Of a stretch of 64,000 nucleotides of DNA, positions 54,332 through 62,718 are shown piece by piece. Source of the stretch: Clavibacter michiganensis subsp. tessellarius (GTDB lineage Bacteria > Actinomycetota > Actinomycetes > Actinomycetales > Microbacteriaceae); assembly GCF_021922985.1 (NCBI RefSeq), contig NZ_CP040788.1, forward strand, positions 3,038,001 to 3,102,000. Reading direction: 5' to 3'. Under the pieces are notes generated by a model, which saw only the letters and a list, made by a program, of their open reading frames with translations, was not told where the DNA came from and ran no database searches. Numbering within the stretch: the stretch's first letter is position 1; every line of letters starts with the position of its first letter. A program made the translations under genes and the position numbers.

Positions 54332-55744
54332 CTACGCCTTGATCTTCTCGATGGGCGCCTTGGTCTTCGTGCCGTCCTCGTCCTCCGTGTACCCGTACCC
54401 GTAGCCGTAGTGGCCGTAGCCGTACGCGTCCGGGCCCTTGGTGGGGAGCATGGTGATGACGAGGCCGAGCACGTCCGCGCCCACGTTCGTGAGGTTGGCG
54501 ATGGCGCTCTTCAGCTGGGTGCGGTGCGTGCGGCCCGCGGCGACGACGACGATGGCGCCGCCGGCGTTCTTGGACAGGATCGCGGCGTCCGTGACGGGCA
54601 GGAGCGGCGGGGCATCGATGAGCACCACGTCGTAGCGCGCCTCGAGGTCCTGCAGCAGGCGGGCCATGCCCTGCGAGCCGAGGAGCTCGGAGGGGTTCGG
54701 CGGGATCTGGCCGGCGGGGAGGATCGAGAGCATGCCCGAGCCCCAGGGCTGGATGACGTCCTCGATCTCGGCGCGGCCGATGAGGATGTCGGTGAGGCCC
54801 ACGGCGCCCTCGAGGCCCATGTAGGAGGCCAGGCGCGGGCGGCGGAGGTCGGCGTCGATGAGGACGACCTTGATGCCGGAGTCGGCCAGGGCCAGCGCGA
54901 GGTTCGAGCTGGTGGTCGACTTGCCCTCGCCCTGGATGGAGGAGGTGATGACGAAGCTGCGCGAGCGGCCGCCGAACTCCAGGAACTGGAGGTTCGTGCG
55001 GAGGCTGCGGAAGGACTCGGCGCGGGGGCTCCGCGGGTCGTCCTGCACGATGAGCGGGCGCTCGGTGGCCTTCGGGTCGTACGCGATGCCGCCGAGGATG
55101 GGCTTGGTCGTGACGAGCTCGACGTCGCGCTCCCCGCGGATGCGGTTGTCGAGCGTCTCGCGGAGGAGGCTGACGCCCACGCCGATGAGGAGGCCGATGA
55201 TCGCGCCGACGATGATGTTGACGGGCAGGTTCGGCGACGACGGCGACTCGGGGATCTCCGCCTGCTCGAGCTGCGTGATCTGCACCTGCGGGGTGCCCTC
55301 GATCGTCTCGGGCACGAGCTGGCCGACGACGGTGGTGAGGCTCGCGCCGATGGCGTCGGCCAGCGTGGCCGCGTCCTGGCGGGACTCGTTCTTCACCGTG
55401 ATGTCGATGATCGTCGTGTCGAGCGGGGCCGCGGCGCGGACCGTCTCGGCCAGCTCGCGCGACGTCATGTCGAGGTCGAACTGGTCGATGACCGGCTGGA
55501 GCACGGCGCGGGTCGTGACGACGTCGGCGTAGCTCTTCACCGCCTGGGTGATGAAGTTGTTGCCCTGCTGGAGGTCCTGCACGCTGCCCGAGCTGCTCTG
55601 GGCGACGTACATCTTCGTCGAGGCCTCGTACTCGGGGGTCTGGAGGAGGGAGAAGGCCGCGGCTGCGCCGACGCCCACCAGGAGCGTCAGGATGATCAGC
55701 ACCGCGCCCCTCCGCAGCATCCGAATGAAGTCACGGAGCGCCAT
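54332..55744 (-). CDS. Wzz-domain BY-kinase (Wzc/CapAB-like)
   Basis: The 470-residue protein has Wzz helices at about 13-33 and 178-198, an extracytoplasmic loop, and a tyrosine-kinase domain with Walker A SSIQGEGKST, Walker A' VVLIDADLRRPR and Walker B VVLIDAPPL. The C-terminal YGYGHYGYGYGY cluster supplies autophosphorylation sites. It regulates length and export of the polymer. The ATG at 55744 fits the start of the Wzz helix. Confidence 0.93.
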   Translation of the reverse strand: MALRDFIRMLRRGAVLIILTLLVGVGAAAAFSLLQTPEYEASTKMYVAQSSSGSVQDLQQGNNFITQAVKSYADVVTTRAVLQPVIDQFDLDMTSRELAETVRAAAPLDTTIIDITVKNESRQDAATLADAIGASLTTVVGQLVPETIEGTPQVQITQLEQAEIPESPSSPNLPVNIIVGAIIGLLIGVGVSLLRETLDNRIRGERDVELVTTKPILGGIAYDPKATERPLIVQDDPRSPRAESFRSLRTNLQFLEFGGRSRSFVITSSIQGEGKSTTSSNLALALADSGIKVVLIDADLRRPRLASYMGLEGAVGLTDILIGRAEIEDVIQPWGSGMLSILPAGQIPPNPSELLGSQGMARLLQDLEARYDVVLIDAPPLLPVTDAAILSKNAGGAIVVVAAGRTHRTQLKSAIANLTNVGADVLGLVITMLPTKGPDAYGYGHYGYGYGYTEDEDGTKTKAPIEKIKA

Positions 55745-55804
55745 GATGTAGAACCCTTCCCCAAAAACTGCCAGGCGCGGAGTGTCCGCATACGTGGGAT
55801 ATCC

Positions 55805-55818
55805 ACAGCCTCGGCTGT
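55805..55818. promoter_or_regulatory. inverted repeat in the divergent exopolysaccharide promoter region
   Basis: ACAGCC-TC-GGCTGT is a 6-bp perfect inverted repeat between the divergent BY-kinase and acyltransferase genes. A TTGACG at 55889 could be a -35 element for the rightward gene. Both are weak individual signals. Confidence 0.35.
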
Positions 55819-55958
55819 CTATCATCACACAGCTCACGAGGGCCGCAGGCAGCTCGGAACGCCCCCGTCCGGGGCATGGTAGGCCTCTTGACGCCCTGTT
55901 ATGGTCGCAGCTACAGCAGTGCTGCACGGCGGTACACGAGTGAGTAGGGACCTGGGCC

Positions 55959-58232
55959 ATGAGCTCGCAGACATTTCGCCGGGGTACGCCCGCGCTCCCA
56001 GACCCGTCGGAGCTCCGCTCCGCTCCGAGTGACAAGAACCCGCCACCTGAGGGGGATTCGCCCGCCACGGTGAACCGCGGATTCCGCCCGGACGTCGAGG
56101 GCCTGCGCGCCCTCGCGGTCGTCGCCGTCATCGTCGACCACCTCTTCGACTGGCCCTCCGGCGGCTTCGTCGGCGTCGACGTCTTCTTCGTCATCAGCGG
56201 ATTCCTCATCACCGGGCTCCTGCTGAAGGAGTACGAGCGCACCAAGAGCATCTCGTTCCTCGACTTCTACAAGCGCCGCGTCCGCCGCATCATGCCGGCC
56301 GCGCTCCTCGTGCTCGTGGTGACGACCGCCGCGTCGTTCCTCGTCTTCAACGTGATCCGCGCGCAGGCCAGCCTCTGGGACGCCGTCTGGTCCGCCCTCT
56401 TCGTCTCCAACTGGCACTTCGCGAGCGCCGGCACCGACTACTTCGCGTCCGACGGCCCCATCTCGCCGTTCCGCCACTACTGGTCGCTCTCGGTCGAGGA
56501 GCAGTTCTACCTCGTGTGGCCGGTGCTGATCTTCCTGGTGATCGCGTTCGCCCGGCGCCGCACGCCCAAGAACCGCGTCAAGCGCGCCCGCCTCTTCACA
56601 CGGACGATCGGCATCACCGTCGGCGTCCTCATCGTCGCCTCGCTGGCATGGGGCTTCTACGAGACCTCGGCCCGCCCGACGGTCGCGTACTTCTCCACCT
56701 TCTCCCGTGCGTGGGAGCTCGGCATCGGCGCGCTGCTCGCGATCTTCGCGGCCCGCATCGCGACCATGCCGGCCTCCATCCGCCCGGTGCTCGGCTACGT
56801 CGGCCTCGCCGGCATCGTCGTCTCGTTCTTCGTCATCGCGGGCGACCTCGCCTTCCCGGTGCCGTCCGGCCTGCTGCCGGTCGTCGCGACGGCCCTCGTC
56901 ATCGCCTCGGGCATCGGCGGGGTGTCGAAGGCCATGGCGCCCATCACGAACCCGGTCACCACCTACATCGGCCGGCTGTCGTTCTCGCTGTACCTCTGGC
57001 ACTTCCCGGCGATCATCCTGCTCGACTCCGTGATCCGCGACCGCACCGTCTACTACGCGGCCGCGATCGGCGCGACGCTCGTGCTCGCCGTCGCCTCCTT
57101 CCACCTCGTCGAGGACCCGATCCGCCGCTCCAGCTGGCTCGACCCGAAGAAGGCCGGACGCCGCTCCTCGGCCGTGCAGCTGAAGATGACCGTCGCGGCC
57201 CTGTCCGTCGTCGCGGTCGCCGTGGTCGGCGTCGTGGCGGTCGCGGTCGTCCGCGACGAGCCCGCCGGCCAGAGCCAGCTCGGCAGCGGAACGCCCAGCA
57301 CGGGCGGCACCGCCGCCCCCGTCGAGGCCACCGGCACCGCGCTCGCGACCCGCGCCGAGCAGATCACGGCGGCCCTCGCGGCCGACGAGTGGCCGGCGCT
57401 GGATCCCGCCGTCGAGTCGTTCGGCAACTTCGGCCGCGACGTCATCGCGCCCGAGTGGGCGAAGGACGGCTGCCTGGGCGGCGACCTCGCGAAGGACAAG
57501 GACGCGATCAAGAACGCCGAGCACTGCGTCTACGGCAACGCCGCGGCGGGTCCCGACAAGACGGCCGTCATCTTCGGCGACTCGCTCGCCGTCAGCTACG
57601 CGCCCATGCTCCGCACCACGCTCGGCGACGAGTGGAAGGTGCGCGTGCTCACGATGGCCCGCTGCCCTGCCTCCACCGTCACGAGCACCGACACCGACGG
57701 ATCCGAGTACACCGAGTGCGGCGACTTCCGCACCTGGGCGCTCGGCGAGATGAACGCCACGAAGCCGGCGCTCGTCCTCATGAGCGAGTCGGTCGACAAC
57801 TCCTACCTGTCGAGCAAGGCCACGGGCGGCGCCGCCGACCGGGAGTGGCAGGCCGGCGCGCTCACCACCATGAACGCGCTGAAGACGGCCGCGACGAACG
57901 TCATCGTCCTGTCCCGCCCGCCGGCAGCCACGGCCCTCGTCGAGTGCAAGACGCCGACGAGCTCGCCGAACGACTGCCGCTCCGAGGTCTCGCCGTCCTT
58001 CGTCAGCCACGCCCGCACCATGGCGGCGGCGGCCGAGGAGGTCGGGGCGCCCGTGCAGTTCATCAACACGCAGGGCTGGTTCTGCAGCCAGGGCAGCTGC
58101 CCGGCGTTCGTGGACGGGATCCCCGTGCGCGGCGACACGTCGCACCTCACGGCCCGCCAGTCGCAGGCGCTCGCGCCGATCATGTCGGACGTGCTCTCGC
58201 AGCTCGCCGCCCCGGCCCCCGCGGCCGGCTGA
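55959..58232 (+). CDS. OafA/YrhL-type acyltransferase with SGNH domain
   Basis: The 757-residue protein has an acyltransferase-3 domain of ten membrane helices (about 45-430; FRPDVEGLRALAVVAVIVDH, VDVFFVISGFLITG, HYWSLSVEEQFYLVWP) and a C-terminal extracytoplasmic SGNH-like domain (FGDSLAVSY, DTSHLTARQS) with several cysteines. It would transfer acetyl groups to the exported polymer. It runs divergently from the BY-kinase. Confidence 0.9.
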   Translation: MSSQTFRRGTPALPDPSELRSAPSDKNPPPEGDSPATVNRGFRPDVEGLRALAVVAVIVDHLFDWPSGGFVGVDVFFVISGFLITGLLLKEYERTKSISFLDFYKRRVRRIMPAALLVLVVTTAASFLVFNVIRAQASLWDAVWSALFVSNWHFASAGTDYFASDGPISPFRHYWSLSVEEQFYLVWPVLIFLVIAFARRRTPKNRVKRARLFTRTIGITVGVLIVASLAWGFYETSARPTVAYFSTFSRAWELGIGALLAIFAARIATMPASIRPVLGYVGLAGIVVSFFVIAGDLAFPVPSGLLPVVATALVIASGIGGVSKAMAPITNPVTTYIGRLSFSLYLWHFPAIILLDSVIRDRTVYYAAAIGATLVLAVASFHLVEDPIRRSSWLDPKKAGRRSSAVQLKMTVAALSVVAVAVVGVVAVAVVRDEPAGQSQLGSGTPSTGGTAAPVEATGTALATRAEQITAALAADEWPALDPAVESFGNFGRDVIAPEWAKDGCLGGDLAKDKDAIKNAEHCVYGNAAAGPDKTAVIFGDSLAVSYAPMLRTTLGDEWKVRVLTMARCPASTVTSTDTDGSEYTECGDFRTWALGEMNATKPALVLMSESVDNSYLSSKATGGAADREWQAGALTTMNALKTAATNVIVLSRPPAATALVECKTPTSSPNDCRSEVSPSFVSHARTMAAAAEEVGAPVQFINTQGWFCSQGSCPAFVDGIPVRGDTSHLTARQSQALAPIMSDVLSQLAAPAPAAG

Positions 58233-58256
58233 CCGGCACCCGCCCCACCGCACGCC

Positions 58257-58294
58257 ACGACGGGCGCTCCTCCTCCGGGAGGGGCGCCCGTCGT
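58257..58294. terminator. hairpin terminator after the SGNH acyltransferase gene
   Basis: ACGACGGGCGC pairs with GCGCCCGTCGT around an inner CCTCC/GGGAGG stem, 25 bp beyond the stop. Confidence 0.75.
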
Positions 58295-58536
58295 CGTGCG
58301 CGCGGGCGCTCGTCGGTGATCGGCCGCCGGGACCCCCGCCAGGCCCCCCGGCGGCCCGGGCGAGCCGCGGTCGTCGCCTGCTCCGGCGGGCGGGCGGGAG
58401 CGCACGACCGCCGGCGGGCACGCGCTCATGCGGGCTGGCGAGCGGAGCCGCGACCGCGGCGGCGTCCGCGCCCGCGGGTGCGCCCCGGTCGGCCGGCGGA
58501 GGCCCACGCCGACCCGTCAGGCAGGCCGGCCGGGGA

Positions 58537-59571
58537 TCAGTGCCGCGGCCCCTTCGCGGCCGAGCGCCTCGTCAAGCGCCGGGCGACGCCGATGAAGGGC
58601 ACCTCCACGAAGCGGTGCACGAGCCAGGAGGCCACGAGCGTGAGCGCGATGGCGGCGACGACGCGGACGATGCCCTCGGGGACGTCGACCGCGCGCATCA
58701 CCCGGTAGGCGAGCGGGTGCAGGAGGTACGCGGCGTAGGAGATCGCGCCGAGCCAGATCAGCACGCGCGAGTGCGCCGCCTGCCGCGAGGCGTAGAACGC
58801 GAAGAACAGGCCGAGGCCGAGGAGGAACGAGACGGCGTAGTCGAAGGGCGGCCACGTGGCGTCCTGCCCGCCATTGAGGTACGTGAAGAGGGGCACGCCC
58901 ACGACGCCGGCGACGAGGAGGCCCTTCCAGGCGGTGGACCCGTCGCGGTCGCGCAGGTGGATCGCGTGTCCGAGCGAGGCCGTGTACAGCAGCAGCGGCA
59001 GCGTCCACGGCAGCTCGCGCTCGAGCACCCGACCGGCGACCGCGGCCGCGACGAAGCCCGCGAGCCAGACGTAGCCCATCACGACGCTGCGGTCGAGGCG
59101 GCCGACGAGCTTCGCGACGAGGCTCTGCCCGTAGAAGATCAGCTCGATGCCGAGGGTCCAGGCCGTCGGCACGATCGTCATGATGCCCACGGCGCCCTGC
59201 ACCATGAGCACGTTCGCCATGATGGTGAGGGGCCCGCCGAGCTCGCCCTCGCCCGTGGTCGCGACCCACAGCATCATCAGCCCGAGCACGAGCCAGTAGA
59301 GCGGGAAGAGCCGGTAGACGCGGCGCACGAGGAACGTGCGGGTGTCCTGGCGCTGGAGGCTGAGCGGGATCACGTAGCCGCTGACGAGGAAGAACGCGAC
59401 GACGCCCACGCGCCCGGCGTCCACCCACTCGCGGCTGAACGTCTCGAACGCCGGGTACTCCGCGGCGATGAGGTGCTGCAGCACCACGATGAACGACGCG
59501 ACGCCGCGGACCGCCTCGAGGAACTCGATCTTGCGACCGGTCTCGCTCTTCACTGTCACGGTGCTGGTCAC
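58537..59571 (-). CDS. acyltransferase-3 family protein
   Basis: The 344-residue protein has about ten membrane helices and family blocks FLEAVRGVASFIVVLQHL, VGVVAFFLVSGYVIPLSL and the catalytic-region SYAAYLLHPLAYR. It lacks the SGNH domain. It would acylate a sugar of the polymer or its precursor. GTG start at 59571. Confidence 0.88.
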   Translation of the reverse strand: MTSTVTVKSETGRKIEFLEAVRGVASFIVVLQHLIAAEYPAFETFSREWVDAGRVGVVAFFLVSGYVIPLSLQRQDTRTFLVRRVYRLFPLYWLVLGLMMLWVATTGEGELGGPLTIMANVLMVQGAVGIMTIVPTAWTLGIELIFYGQSLVAKLVGRLDRSVVMGYVWLAGFVAAAVAGRVLERELPWTLPLLLYTASLGHAIHLRDRDGSTAWKGLLVAGVVGVPLFTYLNGGQDATWPPFDYAVSFLLGLGLFFAFYASRQAAHSRVLIWLGAISYAAYLLHPLAYRVMRAVDVPEGIVRVVAAIALTLVASWLVHRFVEVPFIGVARRLTRRSAAKGPRH

Positions 59572-59662
59572 GCGGGCTCTCCTCTGGTGCGGGCACGACG
59601 CGTCGGACGCACCGGTTCGACCCTAACGGCCGCCCCGGCGGCGGGCGGGCCCGGGGATGCCC

Positions 59663-60376
59663 CTACTTCTGGGCGGCGGGGTCGTCGAGGACCTCGACGC
59701 GCACGAACCGGCGCACCTCCGCGCCCATCAGCTTGTAGCCCGTCATGTTCGTGTGGATCCCGTCGCGGAAGAACTCGCTCCGCCACTTCATGTCCTTGTT
59801 CGTGAGGTTCTTCCACGGGTTGAAGAAGTGGTACCCCTGCGCGTCGGCGAACTGCTCCAGGTGCGCGTTGACCTCGGGCGGCGTCTCGGGCGAGGCGTTC
59901 TGCGGCGGGATGCCGAGGATCACGGTCTCCTTCGGCGCGAGCTTCTCGACCGTCTGGATGATGTCGGCGTCGAGCTGCGTGTCCGGCACCCCGGCGATGC
60001 GGTTGTTCGTGCCGATCATGATGAGCGCCACGTCGACGTCCTCGACGGTCGGCGTGTTCGCGGCCATGACCGTGCTCGTGGCGCCGTCGGTGCCCCAGCC
60101 GCCCGCGTACGTCAGCGGGTCGCCCACGACGTAGTCGACGTAGGCCATGCCCTGGTCGATGCCCTGCGGCAGCGTGCCGACGAAGCCGTTGGTGTTCGAG
60201 TCGCCCATGACGACGATGCGGGTCATGTCCTCGGGCGCCGTCGTGGCGGACGCGTCGGGGGCGGGCGCCCCGTCGGTGCCGGTGGGCGCGGGCTGCGGGC
60301 CGCTGGTGCACCCGGCGAGCAGGAGGACGGCGGCGAGGGCGCCGACTGCGCCCCGGGCCATGCGACGTGCGGGCAT
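59663..60376 (-). CDS. SGNH/GDSL hydrolase lipoprotein
   Basis: The 237-residue protein has a lipoprotein signal with lipobox LLAGC (residues 19-23), a Pro/Ala-rich spacer, and the GDSL blocks VVMGDSNTNG (catalytic Ser), IMIGTNN and DGIHTN (catalytic Asp-His). It could remove or move acyl groups outside the membrane, in line with the two acyltransferases beside it. Confidence 0.88.
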   Translation of the reverse strand: MPARRMARGAVGALAAVLLLAGCTSGPQPAPTGTDGAPAPDASATTAPEDMTRIVVMGDSNTNGFVGTLPQGIDQGMAYVDYVVGDPLTYAGGWGTDGATSTVMAANTPTVEDVDVALIMIGTNNRIAGVPDTQLDADIIQTVEKLAPKETVILGIPPQNASPETPPEVNAHLEQFADAQGYHFFNPWKNLTNKDMKWRSEFFRDGIHTNMTGYKLMGAEVRRFVRVEVLDDPAAQK

Positions 60377-60565
60377 AGGTGTTCATCCGATCGTGGAGGG
60401 GTCCGCGGCAGCGGCGAGCCGGTGACCCCGTCAGCCGCTGCGATCACGGGGCCGCTCGGAAACCATTGTGGCATGGGGTTTCCGGAGCCCCGGCGGCGCG
60501 GCGGCGAGCGGCGGAGCGGCGACGCGCGAGGGCGGCGCGGCGTGCGGCGGAGCGGGGACGCGCGA

Positions 60566-60598
60566 GGGCCCCGCCGCGTGCGTCACGCGGCGGGGCCC
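60566..60598. terminator. strong hairpin terminator after the second EEP gene
   Basis: GGGCCCCGCCGCGTG pairs perfectly over 15 bp with CACGCGGCGGGGCCC around a CGT loop, 14 bp beyond the minus-strand stop at 60612. Upstream a GCGGAGCGG-GACGCGCGAGGG motif is duplicated. Confidence 0.85.
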
Positions 60599-60611
60599 GG
60601 GGGCGTGCGGG

Positions 60612-61664
60612 TCAGGCGGTCTGCGCGAGCCGGACCAGCGCCTGCACGGCGGCGTGGTCGGAGGGGGAGCGACCCTCGTACGTGTACGGGTTGATGGCCG
60701 AGTCGACCACCTCGACGCCGCGACCCGCGAGGATCCAGTCGATGCGCTCGCCCTCGGGCACGGGAGCGCCGTACGCCGTGAAGGTGCCGATGCCGGGCGT
60801 CGCGTGGTGCGCCGCGGTGGTCCACGTGTCGGCGAGGCCGGCGTCGCGCGTGAGGATGTCGTACGCCGCGGACTCCTCGGCCGGCGCGTTGAAGTCGCCC
60901 GTGACGACGACCGGGGCGCCCGAGGCGACCTCCTGCAGCCGCTCGGTGATGAGGTCGGCGCTCTTCACGCGGGCGAGCTCCGACTCGTGGTCGAGGTGCG
61001 TGTTGAGGTGCACGAACTCGGCGCCGCTGCGGCGGTCGCGGAAGCGCGCCCACGTCGCGATGCGGGTGGTGCTGCAGCCCCACGAGCGCGAGCCGATGAG
61101 CTCGGGCAGGTCGGACAGCCAGAACTGGTCCCACGCGACGACGTCGAGGCGGCGCTCGTCGTAGAAGATCGCGCTGTACTCGCCGCCGGATCCGCCGTCG
61201 CGGCCGTAGCCCAGCATGCGGTGGTGGGGGAGCGCCCGGGCGATGGCGGGCAGCTGGGCCGAGAGGGCCTCCTGCACGCCGAGGACGGTGGGCTGCTCGA
61301 GCTGGAGGAAGCGGGCGAGCACGGGCTCGCGGTCGGCCCAGTGGTCGGGATCGCCGGGCTCGGTGGAGGGGCGGGCCAGGCGGATGTTGCAGGTCATGAC
61401 GTGCACGAGGTCGCCCTCGGCCGAGCCGATGGTCGCCTGCTGGGGCGGGGCGGGAGCGACGGGAGCCGCTGCCGCCGGGCGAGACGGAGGGGGGTCGGCC
61501 TCCGCGGTGCCGTCCGGGCCGTCCGTGGTGGTGGTCGTCTCGTCCGCGCGCGGCCGCTCGAGGAGCGCCGTGCCGGAACCGCGGGTGGGGCGTCCGATGC
61601 CCGGATCCGATGATCCGGCGCCGTCGAACAGGTCGCGTCGGCTGGATCCGCCGCTGGCCATCAT
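60612..61664 (-). CDS. endonuclease/exonuclease/phosphatase (EEP) fold hydrolase, paralog
   Basis: The 350-residue protein carries the EEP blocks MTCNIRL, GVQEAL, LNTHLDHES, VTGDFNAP and SDHAAV, plus an N-terminal Thr/Pro/Ala-rich extension of about 100 residues not found in its paralog at 31356-32186. Start at 61664 follows GAGGAG at good distance; a second ATG is one codon later. Both paralogs lie at the ends of the exopolysaccharide locus. No signal peptide. Confidence 0.87.
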   Translation of the reverse strand: MMASGGSSRRDLFDGAGSSDPGIGRPTRGSGTALLERPRADETTTTTDGPDGTAEADPPPSRPAAAAPVAPAPPQQATIGSAEGDLVHVMTCNIRLARPSTEPGDPDHWADREPVLARFLQLEQPTVLGVQEALSAQLPAIARALPHHRMLGYGRDGGSGGEYSAIFYDERRLDVVAWDQFWLSDLPELIGSRSWGCSTTRIATWARFRDRRSGAEFVHLNTHLDHESELARVKSADLITERLQEVASGAPVVVTGDFNAPAEESAAYDILTRDAGLADTWTTAAHHATPGIGTFTAYGAPVPEGERIDWILAGRGVEVVDSAINPYTYEGRSPSDHAAVQALVRLAQTA

Positions 61665-61914
61665 GGAGATCTCCTCGGGTCGCACGTGTCTCGCATGATC
61701 AGCCTGCGCGTGCGCGCCCCTGCGGGGCACCAACGGCACATGGCGGATGCGTGAACTGCACGGACAGGTCTACGCGAGGGGTGCGGGGATGGCAACCCGG
61801 ATGCGGCGTGTCGGTCCGGCGCGGAGGGTTCCGCCAGGCGGCGCATGGTCCGCTGGCAGACGCGCGCGCCGCCGGCGGGTGCCGGCGGCGCGCGGATCGA
61901 CGCGGGGAGGCGGG

Positions 61915-62718
61915 TCAGCCCAGGTGCTCCGCGAGGAAGTCCGTGAGCGCGCGCCACGAGCGGCGCTCGGCGCGATCCTGGTACTGCGCGCCGTGCTCGG
62001 GCGAGTCGACGCCGGGCACGGAGAACGCGTGCATCGCGCCGCTGTAGCTGACGACCTGCCAGTCGATCGCGGGACGCGTGCGCATCTCGTCCTGGAACGC
62101 GGCGACCTTCTCGTCGGGGACCAGCGGGTCGTCCGCGCCGGTGAGGACGAGGATCGCGGCCTTCACGTCGGCGACGTCGGCCGGGTCGTGCACCACGAGG
62201 CTGCCGTGCAGGGAGATGGCGGCCTTGATCTCGGCGCCCGCGCGGGCGACCTCGAGCGAGGCGCTGCCGCCGAAGCAGTAGCCCATGACGGCGATGCGCG
62301 ACGGGTCGACGTCGGGCTCGGCGGCGAGCCGGTCGATGCCGGCCTGCACGCGGGCGCGCATGAGCGGCAGGTCGGCGTAGTAGGACCCGGCGACCTGGCC
62401 GGCCTCCTCGGGGCCGGGGCGCACGTCGCGGCCGTAGACGTCGGCCGCGAAGGCGACGTAGCCGAGGCGCGCGAGCATCTGGATCCTGGCGGCCACGTGC
62501 CCGCCGACGCCGAACCAGTCGTGGATCACGAGCACGGCCGGGCGGCGGCCGCCCTGCGACGCGTCGCGGGCGAGCAGGCCCTCGAGCTCGGTGCCCGCGT
62601 GCTCGTACAGCACCGGGCCCATCTGGATGTCGGCGCCCGCGGGCAGCGGCACGCGCTCGGTGAGCTCGGCGAGGGACGGCGACCAGACGGGGGTCGATGC
62701 GGGATCGGTCATGCTCAT
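61915..62718 (-). CDS. dienelactone hydrolase family protein
   Basis: The 267-residue protein is an alpha/beta hydrolase with a Cys nucleophile: VIHDWFG (oxyanion), GYCFGG (Cys), TGADDPLVP (Asp) and GAMHAFSVPG (His). Members hydrolyse lactones or small esters. The ATG at 62718 overlaps the purL stop by 4 bp; a second ATG two codons on is an alternative. Confidence 0.9.
   Translation of the reverse strand: MSMTDPASTPVWSPSLAELTERVPLPAGADIQMGPVLYEHAGTELEGLLARDASQGGRRPAVLVIHDWFGVGGHVAARIQMLARLGYVAFAADVYGRDVRPGPEEAGQVAGSYYADLPLMRARVQAGIDRLAAEPDVDPSRIAVMGYCFGGSASLEVARAGAEIKAAISLHGSLVVHDPADVADVKAAILVLTGADDPLVPDEKVAAFQDEMRTRPAIDWQVVSYSGAMHAFSVPGVDSPEHGAQYQDRAERRSWRALTDFLAEHLG

Noticed and set aside
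53489..55882. Plus-strand 797-codon frame opposite the phosphatase and BY-kinase genes
   Set aside because: Arg/Glu/Asp-rich antisense shadow; both minus-strand genes have complete catalytic motifs.
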